Position numbers and translations under genes: made by a program. A stretch of 64,000 bases of DNA from Dastarcus helophoroides (Eukaryota > Arthropoda > Insecta > Coleoptera > Bothrideridae): contig CM053333.1 of the NCBI GenBank assembly GCA_028583605.1, forward strand, positions 7,892,638-7,956,637, in the 5' to 3' direction. Positions 36,901-49,200 of this stretch are shown here, one piece after another; within the stretch, counting starts at the first letter, position 1, and every line of letters starts with the position of its first letter. A model generated the notes under the pieces. That model was given only the letters and a program-made list of their open reading frames with translations, had not been told where the DNA came from and ran no database searches.

Positions 36901-39488
36901 AATTTTCAGTGTGAACGTTGCCTCCGCCTGAAACAAATCCTGCCTATGTACCTATTTAAAAAAACCCTCTAATCCCTCTCCGGTCGCCGCTGCACTGCAA
37001 ATTTTGAATCAGTGCACTGGTTCAAATTTTGAGAACTAAATTTCACCAAAACTAAATGTTACCAAATTTCATGCTCCAAAAACAAAATCAACCTGTGCAG
37101 CGTTATTTCCCAAGAATTGCCAATTTTTGATCTGTAAAACGTAGGTAGAGTTCGCAATCCCGAATAATTTGAAATAAAAATTGTTTTTCTAAAGCTGCGA
37201 CATCTATCGGGTTCACTCCAACGTTATACCATCTACGTAGGCAGTATCCACCGTTTCGCAAATTAAGTCATGTAGGATTGGTGCAGCCAGATGTCGCTAT
37301 ATGTCACTATTTTGCGCCTAGAGAAAGGTTTCGCGGATCTTGTTCCTTGTTTTCGAATGAATTTTAAATGAAAATATCTATGGAGTCTTATAAGGAGATT
37401 CATCGGTAATGTAAATTGTCGAATGAAAATGGGACGGATTTCCGCCCACTGACATTAGCGGCCTCTGTTGTGTATTACTAGAAAGTATTGTGCGAAAACT
37501 GTAAAATGAGCGCTTAAATGAACCTATAATCACATCACTGTCGTGTTAACCTTTTTTTGGGCTTTTCCTAGGAAAACGTGTCTAGAACATCCCTTTTAGT
37601 CAACGAGGAGCTGAAGTTAAAACTACTTTTAATAGAATTCTGTGGTGCATGTGTTTGAGGATCAATAGATGGCGATGCAGGCGGTAAAAGTTTTTCAATC
37701 CCATTTTAAAAGTATGGCATTACACAACCTTCCTTTTAGATAACCATAAAAATATCCAACGACAACGATTCAAGTGATAATTAAGTAATATAAATTAGGT
37801 AATAATTATTAACACTCAGTTGTATCCTTTAAGCGTTTGTGCTTTTGTAATTGAGTTAATTTCGGTAAAATAAGAAGTGCAGCCCTCGCCGGAGCGCAAC
37901 AGTAGCTTTCCTATTGGCTGCCCTGTCTGTGGGCTGCATTGATTTAAAAACAGTATAACTCCCATAAAAAAGTGTCGCATAACGTCTAAAAAATGGGCAA
38001 TACCTTCTTGTTATCTTACGAATGAAGCTGGGATTGCTGCTACCAGTGAAGGATAAAGTAAATGTTTTAAAATGTGTTTGAAATAATTTAAAAATAAGGT
38101 TAAGAGATGTGGAGACATTTTTATGAATCTATAATCAACATGACTTAAATTTGGGGGTACTATTTCTAATTTTGGGGGTGTTTAGCAGCCCCCAAGTTGC
38201 CCCAATGCTGAAGAATTAAATCTTCTATACTTAAGATAGCAATTCTTGTATCCCTGAAACGGCTCTAACGATTTCGATCAAATTTTGTTTTAGATAAGGT
38301 TTTGCTTTTTAAGTTGATCTAGTATAGGTGTCTTCTGAAAAAACGCGATGTTACATCAAAAAACTAGGTCTCTTAAAAAACATGTTTTTATAGCCATCTC
38401 ATAAATTTTTAAAGTACTACCAGCATTGCTATTGTAGTTACCTAACCCTACACTTTGTGCTATTAAACGCAATCATACTACTTTCTATGAGATGGCGCCA
38501 CAATACATTAAAAGCGCATTTCGATGCATAATTTAAGAATGAGCGTGTAAAAAAAGATTTGAAAGGTAAAATATAAGGGAAAAATTAGGATTTTAACATA
38601 AAAATTGTAAAACCGACCATATAAGATTTTCCAAAAAAGAAACCGTCGCGCTGGAAAGTATCGTTTTACTTTTGAAGCAAAAACTTATGCGCGAGCGTCA
38701 AAAAATGTTTGTTTCAAATTAATCCGAACAAAAAAAGAATTGAAATCTGCGGGTAATCATTGGAAACGCGTACACATTTGAACATAACGATTTAGATTTA
38801 AAACTACGCGAAAAATCGTGGTTTTAAAAATTGCAAAACCAAAAAAACAAGATTTTACAGAAAAGGGCCGCGTGAAGCTCGGTCGCCAAGGTACCACAAG
38901 CAAAAGCAAAATTAATTGAATCAATCACAAAAAACACTGCCATGTGGACATGTGAACCTGTATACATTGCCATGGGAACATGTGACAACTTTATGGAAGT
39001 TTATTTATCACTTAGCAACTTTTTGATCTTCGCTAAGAATCAGCTATAATTTTGGGCGAGTCAATCATTCCTAGTGTTTCACGAATTTCTTGTTCTGGTC
39101 TTGATTTTTCTTTTTCTTGTTTTAGTCTTGAACAAGACAAGACATTTATGAGCAAGAATAAGACAAGACATTTATGAGCAAGAACAAGACAAAACAAGAA
39201 GTTATCTTAGCAAGAGCAAGATTTCTTGTCAAAAAATTAGCAAGAAGCAAGATTTCGTGTTTTTCAACATTTTCTTAAAACAAGCTCTGGAACCATGTTT
39301 TAAAACCAGAGACTAGTTAAAACCTGCCTAAATACACAATTCCTTTACAAGTAATAAATTCTGGCGACACTTCTCAAATTTGGAAAAATTGAATCGAATT
39401 AAAAATTAATAACATTATGACTAAGACACCCCTTCGTTTCAAAAAATGCGGGAAAAATTAATAAAAAAAATGATTAAGTGACAGCAAA
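36901..39488. other. Unassigned DNA beyond the DDHD 3' end
   Basis: Mixed composition, no frame of 60 codons or more and no recognised element apart from the short direct repeats at 39130. Regulatory or decayed repeat content cannot be told apart by eye. Confidence 0.45.
39130..39260 (+). repeat. AAGAACAAGAC-type short direct repeats
   Basis: ACATTTATGAGCAAGAA occurs twice 31 bp apart, among many GCAAGAA/CAAGATTT words. Possibly the end of a transposon; family not recognised. Confidence 0.45.
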
Positions 39489-39494
39489 TTTATT
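39489..39494 (-). terminator. Candidate poly(A) signal of the DDHD gene
   Basis: AATAAA on the minus strand, about 97 nt beyond the stop codon. The DNA is AT-rich, so a chance match is possible. Confidence 0.45.
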
Positions 39495-39590
39495 ATAAAA
39501 ATAAAATGTGTAAAACACAAGAGAAACTTCTATCTATCTAATAAGTTAACATCTCGAAAGATTGACTGTATAATATCGGAGGCTATTCGC

Positions 39591-40219
39591 CTAGTCGTCC
39601 TTTGCTTTATTTTGGCAATGAAGCTTTGTAGATTCTTTTGGAGAGGTGGGAGGAGGTACCGAAAGAGAAACTTTTCCTGGTCCAGCTTTAGAAGAAGCGG
39701 GTTCTGTGCTGCTTTTCGTCCCGTGAATTTTCATTTCCACTTTTTGATTTTCCGCCCTTTGCAGCACTACGTTCGATTGCACTTTGGCCGATACATTTTC
39801 TCTCTCGATACTCATCGATTGTTGTGGAATTTGATTATCGGCCGAAATTCCCATTTCGGAATAAATTTCTTTAACGATAAACAGTACCGTATCTTCGGAG
39901 TCCCAGTAGCATACGTGACTTCTTAGCGCAAAAATATATTCATTAAAGAGTTCGAAGGGAGACTCTTGCAAAACGTAATCTACGCGTCTTCCTCTGTTTA
40001 AATTACCGAGCGAGACCTGGTCAACGAATGATTTTTTGGAAGAAGCTCTGTGGTAATCTTTCACAGGTTCGTCTTCGCTCGCGCAACTGCCGTCGTCTTG
40101 GGCAGAAGTGTCAGATCGGAACATACCTAGTTGATTGAGGGAACCCCAGAGAGATTTCATCGAATCTACCGCCGTTTGTTTGAAGTCTGCCCCAACTTTT
40201 GCCATCGTTTCTTTCAATT
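39591..40219 (-). CDS. DDHD phospholipase last exon (DDHD signature, stop)
   Basis: Acceptor AG at 40220-40221; stop TAG at 39591-39593. It encodes a Ser/acidic linker, then [18 protein letters not shown] and [20 protein letters not shown], holding the second Asp, the His and the final Asp of the domain. A tail of about 90 residues rich in Ser, Pro and Lys follows and is probably disordered. Confidence 0.92.
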
Positions 40220-43200
40220 CTAAAATAAGATAAGTTAGGGTAAGTTACAGGGGTGCGGTAATTTTACCTAAATGCATCCTTTTTCTACCTTTGTGATGCG
40301 GTATTAGAACCGGCGCGTATTGGGCGAGTTCTGGATTAATCAAGGCTTCTATTCTATACGCCACTGGATCATACGGATGAAATATGTTGAAAAACGATTC
40401 GCAGGTTGGAAAGACGAAATTTTCTCCGAGAGTATACAATCCACGAACGGTGACGAACATACCTAAAACGATTTTTCTAAAACTAATTGTTTACGTAGTT
40501 TCGTAGGTATACCTATGGGCGATCCCAGAGCAAAAAAAGATTTTGGATGGAAGTCCAAATGCGGGTAACTCAGTTGCGGCTGACCTGTCCCGGCGCGTCC
40601 CATCATATAACTTATCCGTCTGCTAAACGTACGCTTTAAGGATCGTTTAACCTCGTCTTCCTTATCTTTTGGAGCTGTTTCTTTCGATAAAAGTTAAGCG
40701 AATAGTCAAATAAATACCGAGTGGTTCATTGGTGTCGTACGAAAATTTAAAGCCGGATTCCTTGAGCCAGCATATTAAAAAAAAAGCTTACGTAAAGATA
40801 TATCCGAAAACGTTCCGTTTCCGAGTTAAGGGTATCTACAATTTTTAAAATGATTTTTTATTTAGATCCAGCAAATGCTGTGTTAGATTTTAATGAAGTT
40901 TTTAGTTTATTTTGATTTTAAAGTAGTATTGTCGACAGAAACGTAACGAGGCAAGTGCAACAGGTGCAACGGCACAGGGTCCAAGGGGGCCTTACATTGT
41001 TAAAAATGCTTTTTTTCTAAGGTGGGGGCAGGGCGAGCTCTAGAGGACAGTTATTTCGAATTCTGCCAGGGGAGGCAAATTCATAGGCTGGTATATGGTT
41101 GCGAAAGTATAGAATTTTATTAAACAAATAATCACAAGATATATGTACATTTTGTTGATTCTGAAAAAAGCTCTAATTTCTAGAAAAACATGAAAATTGA
41201 AGCATCGAATGTTATTTTAGTAATTCGAATTAAGACAACTTTTTGGTCAAATTTCTAGCATTAAAGTGAACATTTCCAGTCATTGAAGCCAAAAAAGTTG
41301 ATTATTTTTTAAAGAAACTAACACCATGTGTGGTATATTAACATAAACCTTTCGTCATATTTTGGCTCAAGGATCCGATGTTAAATTTTCGTGTAACAAT
41401 GATGGTACGCTCAGTATAGTATACAGTACAGTATACAATATAGTATACAGCATAATATATATTATGTAATACCTTCTTTCTTTTCTGGTTCGGACGAAGA
41501 CCCTGGTTCGTCTTGATGTGACAATATGTCGAACAAAATAAGCGAACCCAAACTGTGACCTACTACGGACACGTCCCCTTGGAAATTCGGATTTCTTTTT
41601 TTGAAGCTTTGATAAACTTCATTCAACTGATTTCCTACTGCTGAAATGATAGTTTGACCGTAAACTGGACTAGTATAAAACAAAACGTCCAGTATAGTGT
41701 CATTGGTGAATTCTCTAAGGCGCGGAATACTTTCTAAGGTAATACTCAATAACTTTTCGTCGATTCCAGTCTCATCGGAGTGTAGTTCTTCATGCCAACT
41801 TATTGGAAGTACTTCTATACGTCCAACGTGTCCCCTTTGGCAGGACGCGGTGTAATGGGATCGAATTAATTGTAGAGCGATGGTTCGGAAATCGTCAACT
41901 ATAAATAATTGAAAGCGCCATGTCAATAAGATCCTACTTTTATAGTTATACAGTTGTATATGTTAGGATCAAACACCGATTTCGGCCCATGGCCGAAGAA
42001 AACGGCCAAAATGCGTTCTGGCCACTAGCAAATTGCCAATGTCCGAAATATTGCTTCCTGGCCGTTTGATATAGACCAGGACGCGTTCTGGATCTCACAC
42101 GACTGCCAGAAAGCGAAGCTGTTGAATAATTCGCGAACTGGCTTTCTGAAAATAGCTAGAACGCGTTCTGGCATTCGCAGCAATACCAGAACGCGTCGAG
42201 CACAAAGAACAAGATGTCCAAAAACAAAATATTTTTATTCTTTAAGAATAACATAATAAAGGAACGATTTCAACATAAAATACATTTTCCGCATATGAGT
42301 ACTTTTTCAATATACCTGTATTTACTTATTTTTGCACGAACTGTTGTTATGACATTTGCTGTTACAAATTACTATCTTTGCCCTACACGCACATTTTCTG
42401 TTGATGCAATAACGTTTGCAGTTACACTGTATAAAGCCCTGTGTCGATCCGAATGCTAGGCCCGAAACAGTACGGAGCGATACAGACGATGACGGAACTG
42501 ATGAAATATCAATGAAATCGGAGTCGGCTAAGGTAAACTCATTACCACCGCACAGCGACTGCAAAGTTCCATCTTTCGTACCTGAAAATTGATTTAAAAG
42601 TGGGTTAAGCATACAATCCGAATTAATTTACCTACCAAGCTGATAAAGTCCTCTGTCGTTAACACCAAGTACAACAGCTAACACATTTCTTGGGGCCAGC
42701 CTACCTGTCAACATCAGGTACGCGAACAATAACAGTTCTTCCTACATCAATGGGTGGCAAGTTCGAGTTGAACAGAGAAACCATTTTCTCGGCTTGCTTT
42801 TCAAGTCCACTTTTGGCCTGCTCCCGTACATCATTTATTTTTTCACTTCTCAAACATCGGTTACATTTAATGTTCTATTCACCTCCATTTCCTTCGTTAG
42901 TTAGTTGTCCCGCAAATATTGTGAACAGGTAACGAACACACTAAACATTTATGACTGTCTAAAACTTCATTTGTGCAAATTGTACACACATCTTTTCCTT
43001 GTTCTTCATTTTCAGTGTTCCTTCTGTTTGTCAAATTATCTTCCTCATCTAAGCACAAATGTCCGTCCTCACGCATGCGTGGGTTTGTTTGATCAAACAA
43101 CTTTTGCAGCTCTTCTTCTGTTTCAATGTTTGCCAAGAGTTCCTTTGGAAATGATGAATCTTTCAGCCCAATCCTCTGAGGCGTGCCAAACATAGCTTCA

Positions 43201-46200
43201 TAAGGACTTTTAGTTATCCCTGTATGCAGGGAACGATTTTTATTACTTTGCAAAAATCGCTGCCCTTCAGACCATTTCTTTGTGTTTTCGTCTGCCATCC
43301 ATATAACTAGCATATCTCTTACATCCTGATTCGATCTCTCCACGGACCCTTGACTTTGGGAATGGCGAGGTTTTCCATGCACCAGCTTCAAACCGGGCCA
43401 CATTTCAGAAAGATTTTGTACTATGCAGTTTGCAAATTCTCTGCCATTGTCACTTTGTAGAATCATAGGTGCGCCAAACAAACAGAAAATGTCTACTAAA
43501 TGATAAGCAACTTCTTCGGCTGTTTTTGATTTTAATGCCCTTAGTACCGTGAATTTTGTTAAGTGGTCTTGGTAATTGGTGATAAAACGAAAATCACCAT
43601 CTGGTTCACTTTGCATGTCAATTAAATCTACTTGACAGCGAGAGTTCATTTCATCTGTTAAAATTGACTTTACAACTAAACCTTTTTTTTCACTTTCTTT
43701 TTTAATTGGCATTGTTCGCAAAGTGATAAATAAACCTCAATTATTTGCCGCGTTATGTTACAATATTTTCTTTTCAGCTCACAATCCATAACTGAAAATA
43801 AAGAAATAAATAGATTTATATCCCAGCGAAAAGCCGTAGAAAAAAAAATAACAAACCTCGTAATCTCTTGTGTCCTGTCTCTATATGCGCCGAATGAATG
43901 ATGTCAAATAATTCGTGCAAAAGTAACGCAACTCAGTAGTTTCTTCCGTCCCGCTCTCTATTATCTTTTCGGTTTCACCAATTTGCAAAATATCGTACCT
44001 TTTTAATGGTCGCCGTTGTTTTGAAGTAATTGTTTCACCGTTACTCTTACATGCTTTTGCTAATTTTACATCGGTAAGTATTTGATCGTATCTTTGTCTT
44101 GTAAAAATGTTGCTACGATCATTGCTATCATTTATGACTTTTTGCAAATCATTATTGAAACGCAACTTAAGATCTCTATGGCACTAGTACACATTTTTAA
44201 CCTACCACCTATCACAGTTGCACCAAACTGCTTACTACCCACTACACACTCGAGTGAAGACAGATTTAGCCAGTGTACATGTTGAGACAAGTACAAAATC
44301 GGCTTTTGTACGTTTCGTTTATGTGCTCGACGCGTTCTGGTATAGCTGCGAATGCCAGAACGCGTTCTGGCTATTTTCAGAAAGCCAGTAGGCGAATTAT
44401 TCAACAGCTTCGCTTTCTGACAGTCGTGAGAGATCCAGAACCCGTCCTGGTCTATATCAAACGGCCAGAAAGCGATATTTCGGACATTGGCAATTTGCTG
44501 GTGACCAGAACGCGTTTTGGCCGTTTTCTTCGGCCATTGGCCGAAATCGGTGTTTGATCCTAACATATATACTAGATATATACGGCTAACTTCGGATATA
44601 ACGAACACCGCATATTACGATCACTGCATATAACGAACGCCCGCTTATAACAAATAAAATTATGGTCCAAAGCTCCATATCAAAGTATCAAGTGTTCAAA
44701 AAGTTTTCTCATCTAGTGTATTGCCATTTTTTGGCATGTTCACCTATATCCTTTACTTGATTCGTACTCGCCAAATTGACTAATGTCAAAGTTTTGACAT
44801 AAGAATTCTGCAGTAGTATCAGGAATAGAAAAGGTCCATTTCTAGTTGCTTTTTTTTAGGCGTTTCGAAAGTAAGTTTCAACAATAAAAGATTTGTCTTC
44901 CATTAAAAACTCAAATCAATAAAACAATTTTCTAAGGTTATGTTTGTTTGCTTGTTCGATTAAGATTCTAGTCAAGTAAACATGATAAAAAATGAGAGCA
45001 GCTAGATGGAAAAACTTTTTGTACACACGGTATGCATTTCTTGTTCGTTTATAACGAACTATTTTAAGATCCCCTTGATGGTTCGTTATATCCGAATTCA
45101 GTATCCACGTGAAAAGTTCAGATGGGTTTATTCCTAGTGCCAAAGCTTTTTAGCTATTGATTAATACACAGATATGTCCACATTGTCGTACTAGGAACGA
45201 AAATACAGGGTGTTATTTAAAATCTTGAAGTGATGACGAGAGGCAGACGAGGGTATGATAATAATATGGGGCTACATCCCAATGTGTATTAGCCTTGATT
45301 CCTTGAACACCTGAATATATCAAGTCGGTAGCTTAAGGCACCAAAAATATCCCAATTTTTCGCGAGGATAACCGTTACTGTACAAGTAGGAAAGAGAAAG
45401 AAGTCAACTGTATTATAACGTCGTTATAGCATTAGTAAAAGTCGATGATCGAATTTAGTATGTAAGAGAGTCATTATAAAAAAGAAGAGAGAGGAAGAAT
45501 AGGTTATAATAAAAAAATGATACCCATGATGATGTACCTAAACGTATATCCTTATCCTTACCGACTTCTTCAACGGTTTGAAATTTAAGATCGCATACGC
45601 CTCCGATACCATGAACAACGAATAACAAGTGATCGACCTGAACAGGTTCACCTTCTTCTATATCTATCTCTGGTATTCCCCTTTTGACTTCGACAGGTAC
45701 CGAATGACGCTAATAATAATATAAAAATAATATTTAAAAAACATACACTGGAAAAATAAACAAATACACATAGCAAGTAGAATGCAACCTAGACTTCAAA
45801 TTCATGCAGTCCTCCAGGCGTGTATAGTGAATCATAGATAGCTGAACTATCAACAGTTGAAACACTGCCACCTAGGAAGCGGTTGCTCTCTAGGAAAAAG
45901 TTCCCAGAAGACAAGGATTCTAATGCACAGACCAATAGGTTTGAACATTTATTAGATTCGAAGTTTGGAAACCAAACTTCGAATCTGATAAATGTTTAAA
46001 CTTATTGGTCTGTGCATTAGAAATACACATAGCTAAAGAAATAAGAAAAATGTGGAAAACGAAACAAACAATGACCATTCGCAGGAGTTGTTCCTCACAA
46101 TTTAGATAAACACAAAACATCTTGATTCTTAACTTATTCAAACATCTACAAGTTAATGGTACTGAAGAGATACTATATAACGCGTCGATTCCTCAACCAA

Positions 46201-49200
46201 GATGCAATGGAACATGGGTTTAGGTAGGATTTCGTTGGACAATCATTTTGAAAAATTGTTTAGAAAAAAGAAAACTAGAAAAACTTTCGATGAGTATGTA
46301 TTTTTACTAAACTACATGAACTAGGGGATCGAATTTTCAGATTAAATTTGAAATGTGGAAATAGAGCCGAACTTTATGAAAACAGTCTGAAAATTGAATC
46401 TAAAATAAAAACCAAACTTTCCAGAAAACTACGAAAAATGTCGAAATTTAAAAAAAAAACACAGAGAATGTGAAATGTGCAAACTAAAGTAATCCCGATA
46501 ATATTCAAGCTTCAGGTTTAATTCCACACAAAACATCAAAGAGATCCCAGGGAATCATAGCGTGACATCTTTGCACAAAACCGTATTATTGAAGAGGGCC
46601 CTGGATTCTGGATTCGTTGTGGGTTGCCCAAAGTTTAGGCTAGCACTTAGGCCACCCTTTCCGGGTCCATTGTGCTATCCCCGTGATTGAGGTGTCCTTG
46701 GTCATTCATTCAGCCTCCCAACCTTGTTGAGAAACTGAAGAACGTCCCTTGGATACGCCTCTCTCAAACTGGCCACACTAGGCCAGAAGTCCCCCAGCGT
46801 GGATCCTCTGATTGATGCTAATGCCGGGCAGTGACACCGCACGTGCTCGACACTCTCATCTTCTTCTAAACACCCTCTGCAACTCGGGTCGTTTATAAGG
46901 GGTTACCCTTTGCGAGTGGATTAAATTTAAAAAAAAACTGAGACAGGCTAACCAAGAATGGATCTCAACCCATCAACTAAAAGCAATTCCTGAACTGTTA
47001 CGATAAGTAGGAAATGATCTACTGTGCGTCTTCTACCGTTGAGTGATTCTTCAACTTAACGCTTCTGCTTTGAGGGTGACAACGTAAGACTGTATCTTTA
47101 ATTAAGTAAACATATCAGTCTCACTAATTTACAACCTTTCAATTCAAGAATATTTCAGTTGTAACTATTTAGATTTAAGTATTTTTTTATAAGGAAAAGA
47201 AAACAACTTGAAAAAACTTAAGTCTCAATCAAATTGATAAAGAACTAATATCGGAATATAAAACTCTAATTTCATTATGCATGGAAGCTGAATGTTTTCC
47301 AATTCAACAACAATTTTTATAAACAAACGAAGAATACCCCATGGGAAATCAGTCGGGTCCATTTCTTGTCAACCTTTTCATGGACAATTTCGAATGGGAA
47401 ATAAAAAATGAAATAAAAAAAAAGATGGCCCATTTCGTCAGAAAAGTGGTTTGAAATGTATTTACGATGTGGTACCACCAGTAAGTACTAATTAGATTAT
47501 ATCCAGTATCTACTTGCGCTGTGAAAAACTAAAATAATAAAAGAAAAAAGACAGATACATTCAAAGGAGATGGCATTTGTGTAGTGTGGTTCACATTGGC
47601 AATAAAATCACTAAACACAGCACGCAACAAAATATGGCTTCGAGTTCAAAGACAATATTCCCTTTCTTATTATATATGGATGCCCACCATACTGGAGTAT
47701 TAGAAGAGAAATTCTTCTAAAATTGAAATACAAATTTTGTCCTCCTGAAACCAAGAAGGATTAAAAAACACAACAAAGGTTGCTCTAACACGTTTCGACA
47801 GCCAAGCTATCATCTGGTGAGATACTGATTCTGAAATGAAAATGGCACAAGAGGACACAACTGTTTAGACAGAAGAGCCCAGTTACTCAGTATGTTAACC
47901 ATCCAGAAAAACTCCCGTGCGAGTAAACCATAAAATGACACAGAAGACAGATAAGATAGAAGAGCACAGTAGCTCAGCATGTGGTCTAGATCAATATACC
48001 ATACAGAAATATTCAAGAGGATCTGGGCGAACCTTACACCATCGGACAGAACAAAGGGTATCCCCAACTTTCACAAACCTTACCGGGTAGCAATACCGAA
48101 AAGGGGAGCGCAGTTAGTAGAACCGAAAAGAGAGAGTGGATCAGACTGGTTCACAGATGGATCCAAAACAACGATAAGTACTGGTGCGGGAATAACTGGC
48201 ACAAAACCAGGGAATGAATTTGACATAAACCTGGCATCATTGGCAACCGTATTTCAGCTAGAAGTTTCTGCAACTGCAGCCTGCGCTGATCATCAGGAGG
48301 TCTTATAAAAACAAGAGAATCGTGATCTATAGCGACAGCCAAGCAACACTAAATGCGCCGAGAGCTTATGAAATAAACCCCAAAACGGTCAAAGATTGTG
48401 TTGATAAGTTAAGCAACTTGACACAGCACAATGCAGTTATACTTCGATAAGACCCATCGGGGAATTGAAGGAAATGAAAGAGCAGACCTTTTGGCCAAAA
48501 GCGGAGCAGAGTTCCTCTAGTAAGATCGGAACCTACTTGTCTACTTGCTTACAGAGCAGCGAAAGAGGTAATATAGGAACTACTATGTAAAGAACACAGC
48601 ATTCACTGGTGGGGTGTCAACGGTATAAGGCAATCGTGGATGTTCATTGACGGACCATCAGAAAAGAGAGCCAGAGAACTATTACAATTAAGCAATCATC
48701 AGCTCGGGTGGACAGTTGGACTATTTACGGGACATTGTGCCCTAATAAAACATCTTACAACAATTGGCGTAAAAGAAAATTCTACTTGTAGAATGTGTGG
48801 AGGAAGAAGAAACTCCTTTACACATATTATGTGAATGTCCGGCTCTGGCAAGGGATATACATTTCAGCTTTGGGAATGCTTGGTGTTTCCACAATAGTGA
48901 AAACACCCATAAAGAAGGTTTTTTTTTTTAAGTTTAATCCACTCGCAAAGGGTTGGTTGTTGGTGAAATTGCAGCTCAGATAGATGATGAGCTTTAGGAG
49001 TGCTCAATCCATCATTGCAGATGAGCTGGGGTTTCGAAAAATTTCTGCCAGGTGGGTACCTCGTCTTTTTCTTTAAGTTTAATCCACTCGTAAAAGGTAA
49101 CCCCATTATGCTTTCAAAGCACTGCGAGTAGGGTGCGGAAACAAGGATAGATGGCGATGAACCGCCTTCCTAAGCAAGGATAGGTTGTAATTTTTGGGGA

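Noticed and set aside
42905..43195. Plus-strand open frames across the Ginger-like element
   Set aside because: They are antisense shadows of the integrase on the minus strand.
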